DNA from: an uncultured Eubacterium sp.
GTDB lineage: Bacteria; Bacillota; Clostridia; Lachnospirales; Lachnospiraceae
DNA length: 13,332 nt
NCBI GenBank assembly: GCA_910580075.1
Contig: CAJTVR010000111.1
Coordinates: 1-13,332, forward strand
Direction: 5' to 3'
The notes beneath the pieces were generated by a model that saw only the letters and a list, made by a program, of their open reading frames with translations, had not been told where the DNA came from and made no database searches. The position numbers and the translations under genes were made by a program. Of this stretch, positions 1-6,591 are shown in pieces; within the stretch, counting starts at the first letter, position 1, and every line of letters starts with the position of its first letter.

Positions 1-28
1 TCATTCTAAAGAGAATGGGGGTGATGCT

Positions 29-142
29 ATGAAAAAGAGAAAACATAAGAAACACAAGATACATATTTCTCTTATGGAGCTGCTGACTTTCGGCATATTC
101 CTTCTGGCATTGCTTACATTCGTGTTTACGTTTTGTAAGTAG
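29..142 (+). CDS. Putative holin-like type I toxin, 37 aa
   Basis: This short reading frame encodes a basic N-terminus (MKKRKHKKHK) followed by one hydrophobic helix (residues 19-35, LTFGIFLLALLTFVFTF) and ends in CK. That is the layout of the small 'putative holin-like toxin' peptides of Firmicutes, which act at the membrane and are usually controlled by an antisense RNA (TxpA/RatA-like). A G-rich ribosome binding site (GGGGGTG, 22 region) precedes the ATG; the internal Met16 is an alternative start, and many family members begin at that point. The mRNA continues into a structured 3' region at 151-241, which is overlapped by a convergent RNA with its own promoter. The toxin promoter lies outside the window. 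The family call is from recognition of the pattern; toxicity is inferred. Confidence 0.72.
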   Translation: MKKRKHKKHKIHISLMELLTFGIFLLALLTFVFTFCK

Positions 143-149
143 CCTTACA

Positions 150-243
150 TAGCAAAAGTCACCCTGATACTTTAGGCGGTAAAGGGTGGCATTGCTATTC
201 CTATATCGGTCAACCCCTTGTAGGCGGTTGCTCTTTGTTTTGT
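150..243 (-). ncRNA. Antisense antitoxin RNA (RatA-like), predicted
   Basis: A promoter on the minus strand (-10 at 250-255, -35 at 273-278) would start a transcript near 243. It would run through the complement of the toxin 3' untranslated region. The transcript would fold into the hairpins at 211-230 and 151-196, the second followed by ACTTTTGC, which may be the end. The CCGCCTA motif occurs in both loops. This is the convergent 3'-overlap arrangement of TxpA/RatA-type systems. Ends are estimated from the promoter and hairpins and are not exact. Confidence 0.55.
211..241 (+). terminator. Terminator of toxin mRNA
   Basis: The stem CAACC (211-215) pairs with GGTTG (226-230) and is followed by the T-rich CTCTTTGTTTT. 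It ends the short toxin message. A larger hairpin lies just upstream at 151-196 (CACCCT/AGGGTG extended by AGCAA/TTGCT). Confidence 0.55.
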
Positions 244-249
244 GTCTAT

Positions 250-278
250 ACTATAGCATATCTTAGGTTTGATTGCAA
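250..278 (-). promoter_or_regulatory. Promoter of the left antitoxin RNA
   Basis: Read on the minus strand, TTGCAA (278-273) and TATAGT (255-250) are separated by exactly 17 bases. This is a good sigma-A type promoter directed into the toxin 3' region, with a predicted start near 243. Confidence 0.6.
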
Positions 279-348
279 TAGTCTTTTTTCTTTTGAGTTT
301 CCCCATTTTTTAACTCCTCATGTTCTATGAATGGCTATTTTAAAGTAT

Positions 349-504
349 TCAAACAGGGTTATCTGCCAGATACACTTTGGTAATGATGCGGCACAGCTTT
401 TTCTTTTCCTGCATCTTCAGGCTGGAAAGCAGGAGCACGGGCTCTTTCCCAAAGCCATATACGGCTGTCAGCACAAGCCCTGTCAATCCCCGATTTAGAT
501 TTTT
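349..504 (-). pseudogene. C-terminal remnant of an IS4-like transposase
   Basis: The minus strand is open from 504 to the stop at 351-349 and reads RGLTGLVLTAVYGFGKEPVL then LLSSLKMQEKKKLCRIITKV and YLADNPV. The segment 'GKEPVLLLSSL...I..VYL' resembles the stretch before the YLxRWxIEE block of IS4-family DDE transposases, where the catalytic Glu would follow. Here the frame stops just before that block, and the upstream part is missing. No start codon or ribosome binding site is present. It is a fragment with no expected function. The family assignment rests on a short motif. Confidence 0.45.
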
Positions 505-509
505 TCAAA
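479..509 (+). repeat. 31-bp direct repeat, copy 1
   Basis: This 31-base segment begins CCTGTCAATCCCCGATTT and ends TTTTTTCAAA. It recurs in the same orientation at 1402-1432 with one mismatch (A here, T there). It spans the junction between the IS4-like remnant and the Fic-like remnant, so it may mark an old recombination or insertion boundary. Confidence 0.8.
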
Positions 510-672
510 CTCTCGCTATGGGGTGCTGTCTATCCCGCCTATTTTGCGAAACGATTATTTCAATGCTCTTTCTGTTTCCAGACATTTGAATGACATGAAT
601 CCATTCTTTAAGCTGATTACCGAATATGTGGTTGAAACAGAACGAAAATATTGCAGACTGCTTAAGTTATGA
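499..672 (+). pseudogene. C-terminal fragment resembling a Fic-domain protein
   Basis: The frame is open from 499, directly after the repeat, to TGA at 670-672. It reads SIPPILRNDYFNALSVSRHL, then NDMNPFFKLITEYVVETERK and YCRLLKL. The pattern 'PPILR-x-x-Y-x-x-AL ... ND-x-x-PF-x-x-x-I-x-E' is what follows the catalytic HPFxxGNGR loop near the end of many Fic/Doc proteins, which AMPylate target proteins. The catalytic loop is absent and there is no start codon, so this is a truncated relic. The family is inferred from the tail only and is tentative. Confidence 0.4.
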
Positions 673-735
673 ATTATATAATTTTCCACGAGAGGGGGCG
701 GACGATATTCAAGATGCACGTCAACCGGAAAGGAA

Positions 736-1344
736 ATGAGTTTTGCAGCCAGAAGTATAAGAATCAGTTTAACGTCTACAAATCAAGAGAAAAGCAGAAA
801 GGGAACAAAAGCAATGATTGAAAATATAAATGTAAATATCATAACCGATGCGGACGGTAAAAAGCTGGTCTTGATCAATGATATCCGTTTTAGGGCAAAA
901 GTGCGGGATGACTGGACGGCTGTTGAAGAATATCTGAAAGAATATATCGGAGATTTTTATGAAATTGAAGAAACTTCTGAAAAAATATTTATTTCGGCAG
1001 ATTTTCCCGACGAATATGCAAGTTCAGAAAGCCGTATCGCCTTAAAAGGCGCAGTGGCAAAAGCGAAAGCAAATGCCACGCAGGCTATTCCTGAACTTAT
1101 AAGAATAGCTGCCAATCCAAAGCATGAGGCAAACAGGAAAGATAAGCACAAAACAGATGCGGTATATGGATGGTATCGCTACAATATCAGATTCGCATTG
1201 CCTGTATATGATGACAAAACGGGGACAGTAACAAGACATAATATTTATTCGGCAAGTATGCTTGTCCGTCATGCGAACGATGACAGGAAGTATCTGTATG
1301 ATATTCTGGCAATAAAAAAAGAAACGAGCAGCCCGCTTGAGTGA
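736..1344 (+). CDS. Polyvalent-protein-associated (LPD3/PBECR-like) domain protein
   Basis: The product is 202 aa, soluble, with no signal peptide. From Met27 it reads as one compact domain: a beta-rich start (INVNIITDADGKKLVLINDI), a DFPDEYASSESR segment, an Ala/Lys-rich helix, then KHKTDAVYGWYRYNIRFALP, NIYSASMLVRHANDDRKYLY and DILAIKKETSSPLE. The block 'KH..dA..GWYRY..RFALPV ... R.A.D.K.YLYDI..IKKET..P' is one I associate with the C-terminal LPD3 or barnase/EndoU-like (PBECR) domains carried by very large polyvalent proteins of phages and conjugative elements. Conserved Lys, His, Arg and Tyr would suit an RNase-like role, but that is inference. It may start at 736 (AAAGG close upstream) or at 814 (AAAGGG, 9-base gap), which removes a non-domain leader. 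It sits alone among mobile-element debris, so it could be a domain severed from its parent. Confidence 0.5.
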   Translation: MSFAARSIRISLTSTNQEKSRKGTKAMIENINVNIITDADGKKLVLINDIRFRAKVRDDWTAVEEYLKEYIGDFYEIEETSEKIFISADFPDEYASSESRIALKGAVAKAKANATQAIPELIRIAANPKHEANRKDKHKTDAVYGWYRYNIRFALPVYDDKTGTVTRHNIYSASMLVRHANDDRKYLYDILAIKKETSSPLE

Positions 1345-1370
1345 AAACACTGTACGGTAAAAACCCATTT

Positions 1371-1388
1371 CTTATTGTCAATAATAAG
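1371..1388 (+). terminator. Weak hairpin after the LPD-like ORF
   Basis: CTTATT (1371-1376) pairs with AATAAG (1383-1388), followed by CTATTTTTC. The AT-only stem is weak, but position and T-run fit a terminator for the ORF ending at 1344. Confidence 0.3.
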
Positions 1389-1401
1389 CTATTTTTCAAT
1401 T

Positions 1402-1432
1402 CCTGTCAATCCCCGATTTTGATTTTTTCAAA
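1402..1432 (+). repeat. 31-bp direct repeat, copy 2
   Basis: This is the second copy of the segment at 479-509, in the same orientation, with one mismatch. It lies immediately downstream (minus-strand sense) of the tnpV remnant and its hairpin. The two copies flank about 890 bases holding the Fic-like fragment and the LPD-like ORF. Confidence 0.8.
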
Positions 1433-1435
1433 ATG

Positions 1436-1461
1436 CCCATTGGCATTTCTAATGCAATGGG
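1436..1461 (-). terminator. Hairpin downstream of tnpV remnant
   Basis: CCCATTGGCAT (1436-1446) pairs with ATGCAATGGG (1452-1461), with one bulged G and a 5-base loop. Read on the minus strand it follows the tnpV stop and is followed by CATTTTG, so it may be the old tnpV terminator. Confidence 0.4.
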
Positions 1462-1471
1462 GAAAACAATG

Positions 1472-1840
1472 CTAAAGGGAATATATCAGGTCGTGCAGAA
1501 CTACTTCCTCCGCCCTGCTCCTGATGCTGTTTACTTTCTGAAGCCAGCACAGCCAGTCATCGGATTTAAGCTGCTCCGTTACGCCCTCTTTCTTTGCCAT
1601 CTGCCTTACAAGCCTGTACATCATCTCGCTGCATTCTTCATCAATCTCCGCAAGATGCTTCCATAGGGTTTCCGATTAAAATCATATACGAATAAATGCC
1701 TCCATGATTCTCCTTCAAAAACTGCTGCCTCATCCTTCTATACTTCCCGATCTGATATTCCATTGTATCCGAAGGTTTCAGGTCGAGAATCAAATAGCCG
1801 CCTTCCCATTTATCTATTCGATTATCTTTATTACATTTGC
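1472..1840 (-). pseudogene. tnpV: Frameshifted TnpV (transposon-encoded protein)
   Basis: On the minus strand, from about 1808, the frame reads WEGGYLILDLKPSDT, then YQIGKYRRMRQQFLKENHGG and IYSYMILIG. After a one-base frame change near 1669 it continues TLWKHLAEIDEECSEMMYRL, VRQMAKKEGVTEQLKSDDWL and so on to HDLIYSL and a TAG at 1474-1472. The order 'G-Y-L-x-x-DL ... GKY.R.R..FLKE ... HLAEIDE ... MA..EGVTEQLK ... LIY' matches TnpV, a small protein of unknown function carried by clostridial conjugative transposons. The frameshift and the lack of a credible start mark it as decayed. The residual sequence upstream (1841-1930) contains further short open stretches that I cannot identify. Confidence 0.65.
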
Positions 1841-2078
1841 TCCAATTCTTTTATTTAATAGAAGTCTCCCGGCCATCTTTAGGTTTTGGTATATCTGGTT
1901 TCTTCAACTGCCATGTACTTGTCCATTTTACCGCTTCCTGCAGCCTCTAAATATGTAACCTAAGGAACCGGCCGGACAACCGCTCAGGATTGTTTCGTGA
2001 AGAATAATAGAAAATAATAAATACGGCATTTTAACGAAGCTGTGTCTTGTTACTATCCTTGCCGATAGATCAGTCTTT
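1841..2078. other. Intergenic, no confident gene
   Basis: The stretch between the tnpV remnant and the end of the beta-lactamase gene has only short broken frames. One minus-strand stretch near 1860-1920 reads TWQLKKPDIPKPKDGRETSI and may be more mobile-element debris. A small hairpin CTATC/GATAG (2054-2069) follows the beta-lactamase stop but lacks a T-run, so I see no convincing terminator for that gene. Confidence 0.5.
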
Positions 2079-3353
2079 TTAATAATCCGATACCAGACGG
2101 ACTGCAATTTCCCTTGCTGCAGCGCTGGATATCTCTTTACCGTCTGTCTTCCCCAGATAAACACAGAAATAAATCTGGCCGTTTTCCTTTTCTGCAAACC
2201 CGGTGAACCAGGCGTCCACAGCAGTACCATCCGCCACGCCCATTCCGGTCTTCCCATATATGTTACAGTCTGTTTTTTTCTCATCCTGAAGCAGCATTAC
2301 TTCTTTCAGCGTATTCTTAGTCTCATCCGAATAAACCGAATTCTGTCCAAAAATACGCTCCATAACCTGTGTCTGTTCTTTCGGAGAAATCTTTAGTGAC
2401 GACTCAATCCAAAACCCGGTCAGAGCCCGGTTATTATTATTTGTATTCAGCCGCCCTTCCCAGTCAGAAATATCCCGGTTTCCATAGGAAAGCCTGTCTA
2501 ATTCCTCCTGTATAAGCTCCCTGCCGGTTTCATCTATAACCTCTCTGTAATACCAGACACACGACTCCCGAAAAGCCTCTTTAAAATCAATATCTTTATT
2601 CCAGCTCTCTCTCCAGAAAACCTCGCCGCTCCATTTGCGTACAGAATGCTCCGGGTTCACAATCCCGTTCTCCAAAGCCGTCAGCGATGAAATAATTTTG
2701 AATGTAGAACAAGGCGATCTGCGCGCCAGGGCTGTCTTTTTGTTAAATATAAAAAACTTCCGGGCAGAAACATCATAGATTACTGCTGCTCCCTGAAATC
2801 CGCCAAAATAAGCTGACCAGTCTGTCTTTATAATTTCAGCTGCCGGTATGCTTTCTCTTAAACCGTCTTCTGCCTTCCTTTTTTCATTCCCCATCTGCGC
2901 GCTGCTTCCTTCTGCTGAATCACTTCCTGTTTCCGCCTCACTTTCTGTTTCTACCCTGCTTCCTACTGCTCCACTTTCTCCTTCCGCACCGCTTCCTGGT
3001 TCCGCCCTGCTTCCTCCTTCCGCACCGCTTTCTGCTTCCGCCCTGCTTCTGCCTTCCGCACCGCTTTCTGCTGCTGTTTCACTTCCTCCTTCCTTATATT
3101 CTTCTCTCCCGTCTTCTGTTTTCGTATTTTCATTCCCCTCTTCCGCTAATTTCTCTTCTGCTTCTTCCATCTGGCCGCTGTCTGCCATTTTATCCCCCGC
3201 ATGTTCACCCGCATGCAGCTCCTTTTCATTTTCTTTTTCTCCGCCAGGTATCCCGGCACAGCCGCTGAACAGACTGGCGGATATAAGCATTGCCGCCATA
3301 CCAAAACCCATACATCTAATAAAGTAATTGTTATATCTTTTACAGTTTTTCAT
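2079..3353 (-). CDS. Class D beta-lactamase, lipoprotein with acidic repeat linker
   Basis: The product is 424 aa. Residues 1-32 form a signal peptide ending in LFSGC, so Cys32 is a likely lipidation site and the enzyme would be anchored outside the membrane. Residues 35-170 are a Glu/Gly/Ser/Ala-rich low-complexity linker with 12-residue repeats. The catalytic domain (about 172-424) has all class D motifs: STFK (Ser216 nucleophile, Lys219 for carbamylation), SCV (264-266), YGN (290-292), GFW (Trp315) and KTG (368-370). It hydrolyses beta-lactams through a serine acyl-enzyme. The context SPCSTFK, ESCVWYY and GFWxESSLxISPKEQ is very close to the clostridial CDD type as I remember it. Class D catalytic domains are about 250 aa, so the extra length is all linker. 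BlaR1 sensor domains share these motifs, but no M56 domain is attached here. The start has AAAGGA upstream. It lies 161 bases after the PBP gene, on the same strand and with no obvious promoter of its own, so co-transcription is likely. Confidence 0.88.
   Translation of the reverse strand: MKNCKRYNNYFIRCMGFGMAAMLISASLFSGCAGIPGGEKENEKELHAGEHAGDKMADSGQMEEAEEKLAEEGNENTKTEDGREEYKEGGSETAAESGAEGRSRAEAESGAEGGSRAEPGSGAEGESGAVGSRVETESEAETGSDSAEGSSAQMGNEKRKAEDGLRESIPAAEIIKTDWSAYFGGFQGAAVIYDVSARKFFIFNKKTALARRSPCSTFKIISSLTALENGIVNPEHSVRKWSGEVFWRESWNKDIDFKEAFRESCVWYYREVIDETGRELIQEELDRLSYGNRDISDWEGRLNTNNNNRALTGFWIESSLKISPKEQTQVMERIFGQNSVYSDETKNTLKEVMLLQDEKKTDCNIYGKTGMGVADGTAVDAWFTGFAEKENGQIYFCVYLGKTDGKEISSAAAREIAVRLVSDY
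2980..3073 (-). repeat. 36-bp in-frame tandem repeats in the linker
   Basis: Units begin at 2980, 3016 and 3052 (CCTTCCGCACCGCTT on the plus strand), each 36 bases, with the last partial. They encode 12-residue units of the type SGAEGxSRAExx in the beta-lactamase linker, and diverged units extend to either side. Such arrays can change copy number by slippage without shifting the frame. Confidence 0.75.
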
Positions 3354-3514
3354 TATAATTAATCCTTTCTATTTACAAAGTCAGATCCCCTGCAGCAGAC
3401 TGCCAGGGAATCAAAGCCGCTAAACCGCTGGGTATCCGGCCCCCGCAGCATTCGCCAGATGCCCGTGCAGGCACAGCACCCGGCCCACTGCCAGCGGTCA
3501 TAAATATTCTCACA
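3354..3514 (-). other. GC-rich spacer between PBP and beta-lactamase genes
   Basis: These 161 bases separate the PBP stop from the beta-lactamase start. The middle is visibly richer in GC than the genes. I find no TTAC-N4-GTAA dyad, no convincing -35/-10 pair and no T-tailed terminator. Short self-complementary runs (such as GCC-N6-GGC and CTGCTGCAG) suggest RNA structure. It may be a processing or attenuation region within one transcript. Confidence 0.4.
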
Positions 3515-6349
3515 TCAGTTATCATTAAAATAATATTCCAGAATATCTTTCCTTGCAGCGACTGCATGCGACGAAGCATAACCGTTTGCAATACGCACTG
3601 CCAGCGCTATCGATGGCTTTTTAGCCGGAGCATAACCGATAAATAACGCATGGTCCGGTCTGTTTTTTGCTTCCTGTGCGGTACCTGTCTTTCCTGCAAC
3701 GCTGATTTTTGAGTCTTTAAACGCTGCATTATTCTTCGCAAACTGCCTCATTCCGGAATGAAGCGTATTCCACACGTCATCCGGCAGACTGACCGTCCCT
3801 GCAAGCGCCGCCTTTTTTTCTTCCAGTTTTCCATCTTTTTGTGTAATTCCTCTAATCAATGTAAGCGAATAAGCCTTTCCTCTGGAAGCCAGTGTGCCCG
3901 CATATCTTGCAAGCTGCACGGTCGAATAGTTATGTGTGCCCTGGCCGATTGCAGAGGGAATCGCGTAAGCGTCCGTGACCTGAGGGGCTGATTCTGTAAT
4001 TTCAATCCCGGATTTTTTATCCAGACAGAACAGTTTTGAATAATACTGCAGACGTTCCAGCGAAACGCTGTCTGTATATTCCGTCCCCTTTTGCGTTCCC
4101 AGCCGGTATGCGGTTTCACACATATAATCATTACAGGAAAACTGGATTGCATCGGCAGCATTTTTGACACTGCCATGTCCCGTATGTTTCCAGCATCTTA
4201 AACCAGGGTCTGTTTTATCGAATATCCCGTCGCAGAATACAGCCGAATGAGCGGAAATCACTCCCTCCTTTAATCCCGCAGCAATTGTAACCGGTTTGAA
4301 TGCAGAACCAGGCGCTGTCAGCTGCTGCGAAGCTCTGTTATATAACGGCAGGGACCTGTCCTTTAAAAGACGCGCATAGTAATCCGCATCCATCTGACTG
4401 GCCAGACGGTTCAGATCATATCCCGGATAAGATACCAGCGCCAGCAGCTGTCCGGTTTCCGGGTCCATAACGGCCGCTGATGCGCTGCAGGGGTCCAGTG
4501 CCAGCTGTGCAGGTGTAATCTCGCAGTTTTCGATTTTCTTTTTCAGAAAAGTAAAACTATCCATTGCACCATTTATGAACTGTTCATAATCACTGCCAGC
4601 AGCAGACAGTACTTTCTGATCATATAAAAGCGTGCACAAATCCCTGCCTGTAACCGCATCTTCCATAACAAGGCGTTTTAAAAGAATCTTTTCAAAATTC
4701 CGGTCGTTTTCCAGCCTTGTTATGATCGTTTTTACCAGCAGCTGATACATCTGCTCTGCCGTAAAATATCCTTCTCCTGCTTTTGTATATCCGTCCGAAA
4801 TCCATCCTTTTTCAATTGCAGTAATAAGAAATGCCTTTGTGCTGCCTTCCTTTTTTTCCTTCCAGCTGCTGTATACCTCATCTTCTTTATTTATCAGCTC
4901 TTCATCCAGAATACCAGTCTCATTCATTATATAAGAAATATATTCCTGCATTTCTTCCGGTAAACTATGAAAATCCGTATTTCCCTCCTGCAGTTCTGCC
5001 TTTATATTTTTTCCTGCCTCTGCATAAGCTGCCTCCAGCAGTTTCGCCGTATTCTGCTCCGTCAAAGACGCATCCGCACGATGCAGTCTGCCAATGTCTA
5101 AAACTTCATTTTCTATCAATGCCAGATAAACATCATAGACCGGGATACGGATATCAGATGCATCCGCTACGGCTGACTTGTCAAATTTTTTAGCAGGAAT
5201 CAGGTTTTTAACAAGAATCCCTGCTAAGTTTCGTTCCAGAATACGATAAACCTCAGTCTGCAGATTTTTATCAATCGACAGATATACGTCTCTGCCGGCT
5301 GACGCTTCCTGAATGACCTGTCCTTCCCCGACAGTCTTTCCTACATTATTCACCATAATCCGGCGCTCGCCGTCTGTCCCCTTCAGCTGTCCTTCACAGT
5401 ACTGCTCGATGCCAGCCTTTCCTGCATACGAATCTGCGGTATAGTTTTTATCTGCATACTGTTCCAGTTCTTCCGGCGAAATTTTCCCTGTATATCCAAG
5501 AATGTGCGAAAACGCTTCCCCGCCGCTATAAATCCTGCTCCATTCCTTTCCGATCCCTGTCCCAGGCAGAGACAGTCTGTTTTCCAATATAAACGCCGCT
5601 GTTTCTTTGGATACGTCCCTTGCCAGAACTACTGGCACATATTTTTTATAAGAATTCAGGGAAAGCATATACCGGACACCTGTGATCATAATCTGCTCTT
5701 CTTTGGAAAAATGTTCCGGCAGCCCGTACTGATCCAGTTCTTCTTTTGTATATCTGCAGTTTCTGCTTTCTCCATAGCCGTAAAGCGCATATTTCTCGCT
5801 GGACAAAAGATACTGCATCATTTCATCCGCACTCATATTCTGCTGATTCTGTGTCATATCATCCGGACTGGATCTGCCAAAGATATCAGCCTTAAACCTC
5901 GCCAGTTCTTTCCCCTGAACTGTGTATGTAAAACCGCCTCCGGAACCGGTTTTTATTTTTAAACCATGAATGACCTGTTCATGATTTTTTTCCAGCTCTT
6001 TTATTACCCGGTAAATCGTACCGTTTAGCGAAAGCTGGCGTTCCCGGTCTGCTGCATAATCAAGTTCATCTGTCATTGTAACTGTATAAGACAGCGCGTT
6101 ATACGCTAAAACCTCTCCATTACGGTCAAAAATCCTGCCTCTTACACCCGGCTCTTTTATAGATCTTGCAATTTTTAATTCATAATTTTGTGCATACTTA
6201 TGTCCGTTTACAGCCTGTAAATCCCAGAGACGGTATAGAAGAATGGAAAAAAGCACCGGAAACAGACCGCATAATATATAGAGCCTTGAATTTTGGTTTT
6301 TTCTGCTTTGTTTTACGTTTATGAACCTTTTTCTTTCTGGCTGAAACAT
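3515..6349 (-). CDS. Class B penicillin-binding protein (PBP2-like transpeptidase)
   Basis: The product is a 944-aa bitopic membrane enzyme that cross-links peptidoglycan outside the cell. After a basic N-terminus comes one membrane helix (about 23-42), then the class B motif GRIFDRNGEVLAYN (71-84), a dimerisation/pedestal region with AGKAGIEQYCEGQLKG, and the transpeptidase domain with SAFK (Ser682 nucleophile, Lys685), SCN (738-740) and KTG (887-889). A segment of roughly 240 residues (about 395-640), mostly charged helix, is inserted before the transpeptidase core; similar long forms occur in Clostridia. I place the start at 6349 because an ideal AGGAGG (6363-6358) lies 8 bases upstream; a TTG-initiated extension to 6436 has no such site. 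I see no MecA-type NTF2 domain. BlaI-like operators in its promoter region suggest beta-lactam induction. Low drug affinity would be pure inference. Confidence 0.9.
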   Translation of the reverse strand: MFQPERKRFINVKQSRKNQNSRLYILCGLFPVLFSILLYRLWDLQAVNGHKYAQNYELKIARSIKEPGVRGRIFDRNGEVLAYNALSYTVTMTDELDYAADRERQLSLNGTIYRVIKELEKNHEQVIHGLKIKTGSGGGFTYTVQGKELARFKADIFGRSSPDDMTQNQQNMSADEMMQYLLSSEKYALYGYGESRNCRYTKEELDQYGLPEHFSKEEQIMITGVRYMLSLNSYKKYVPVVLARDVSKETAAFILENRLSLPGTGIGKEWSRIYSGGEAFSHILGYTGKISPEELEQYADKNYTADSYAGKAGIEQYCEGQLKGTDGERRIMVNNVGKTVGEGQVIQEASAGRDVYLSIDKNLQTEVYRILERNLAGILVKNLIPAKKFDKSAVADASDIRIPVYDVYLALIENEVLDIGRLHRADASLTEQNTAKLLEAAYAEAGKNIKAELQEGNTDFHSLPEEMQEYISYIMNETGILDEELINKEDEVYSSWKEKKEGSTKAFLITAIEKGWISDGYTKAGEGYFTAEQMYQLLVKTIITRLENDRNFEKILLKRLVMEDAVTGRDLCTLLYDQKVLSAAGSDYEQFINGAMDSFTFLKKKIENCEITPAQLALDPCSASAAVMDPETGQLLALVSYPGYDLNRLASQMDADYYARLLKDRSLPLYNRASQQLTAPGSAFKPVTIAAGLKEGVISAHSAVFCDGIFDKTDPGLRCWKHTGHGSVKNAADAIQFSCNDYMCETAYRLGTQKGTEYTDSVSLERLQYYSKLFCLDKKSGIEITESAPQVTDAYAIPSAIGQGTHNYSTVQLARYAGTLASRGKAYSLTLIRGITQKDGKLEEKKAALAGTVSLPDDVWNTLHSGMRQFAKNNAAFKDSKISVAGKTGTAQEAKNRPDHALFIGYAPAKKPSIALAVRIANGYASSHAVAARKDILEYYFNDN

Positions 6350-6488
6350 CCTTCTATCCTCCTGACCTTTTTTGAATCTGTAAACTGTGAAACCGGATTC
6401 CGCAAAATATTCCCGGCTAAAAAACTTAACTTTCAAATAAATCTGATACTCTTTCGGAATTCTTGTTTTGTGCTTCTTCCATTTCGAA

Positions 6489-6517
6489 TTCTTACATAAG
6501 TAAGATTTTGCAGTAAA
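6489..6517 (-). promoter_or_regulatory. Second, degenerate promoter of the PBP gene
   Basis: On the minus strand TTTACT (6517-6512) and TAAGAA (6494-6489) are 17 bases apart. The dyad at 6492-6503 sits at exactly the same place as in the stronger promoter at 6563-6591. It looks like a decayed duplicate of that promoter-operator module. Confidence 0.4.
6492..6503. promoter_or_regulatory. BlaI/MecI-type operator 2 (PBP unit)
   Basis: TTACATAAGTAA is an inverted repeat (TTAC-N4-GTAA) in an extended context of CTTACATAAGTAAGATTT. It resembles the TTACATATGTAA-type dyad known for Bacillus licheniformis BlaI. It lies downstream of the main start site, about 74 bases from operator 1. Confidence 0.6.
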
Positions 6518-6562
6518 AAAAACCGCTTCTTCGTTTTATGCAGATTTACTATGATATTGCAA

Positions 6563-6591
6563 ATATTACATGAGTAAGATTTAAAAGTCAA
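6563..6591 (-). promoter_or_regulatory. Main promoter of the PBP-beta-lactamase unit
   Basis: On the minus strand TTGACT (6591-6586) and TAATAT (6568-6563) are separated by exactly 17 bases, with transcription predicted to start near 6556. This leaves a leader of about 207 bases before the PBP start. The operator dyad at 6566-6577 overlaps the -10 box and spacer, a classic repression geometry. Confidence 0.75.
6566..6577. promoter_or_regulatory. BlaI/MecI-type operator 1 (PBP unit)
   Basis: TTACATGAGTAA in the context ATATTACATGAGTAAGATTT is a TTAC-N4-GTAA dyad close to the known BlaI operator. It overlaps the -10 element of the main PBP promoter, so a bound BlaI-family dimer would block RNA polymerase. 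Confidence 0.68.

Noticed and set aside
1928..2284. A 118-aa minus-strand frame at the end of the beta-lactamase gene
   Set aside because: It overlaps the confirmed catalytic-domain frame carrying the KTG motif, so it is an out-of-frame shadow.
2980..3073. Possible CRISPR-like array
   Set aside because: The repeats are contiguous 36-bp coding units with no spacers, in frame with the beta-lactamase.
2848..3327. A 159-aa plus-strand frame rich in Pro, Ser and Leu
   Set aside because: It is the complement of the repetitive beta-lactamase linker; the periodic codons keep the opposite strand open. No ribosome binding site or family motif.
5504..5962. A 152-aa plus-strand frame
   Set aside because: It lies wholly inside the well-supported PBP gene on the other strand and shows no motif or ribosome binding site.
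6350..6436. N-terminal extension of the PBP from a TTG codon
   Set aside because: No Shine-Dalgarno at the TTG, while an ideal AGGAGG precedes the ATG at 6349, which also gives a normal class B PBP N-terminus.
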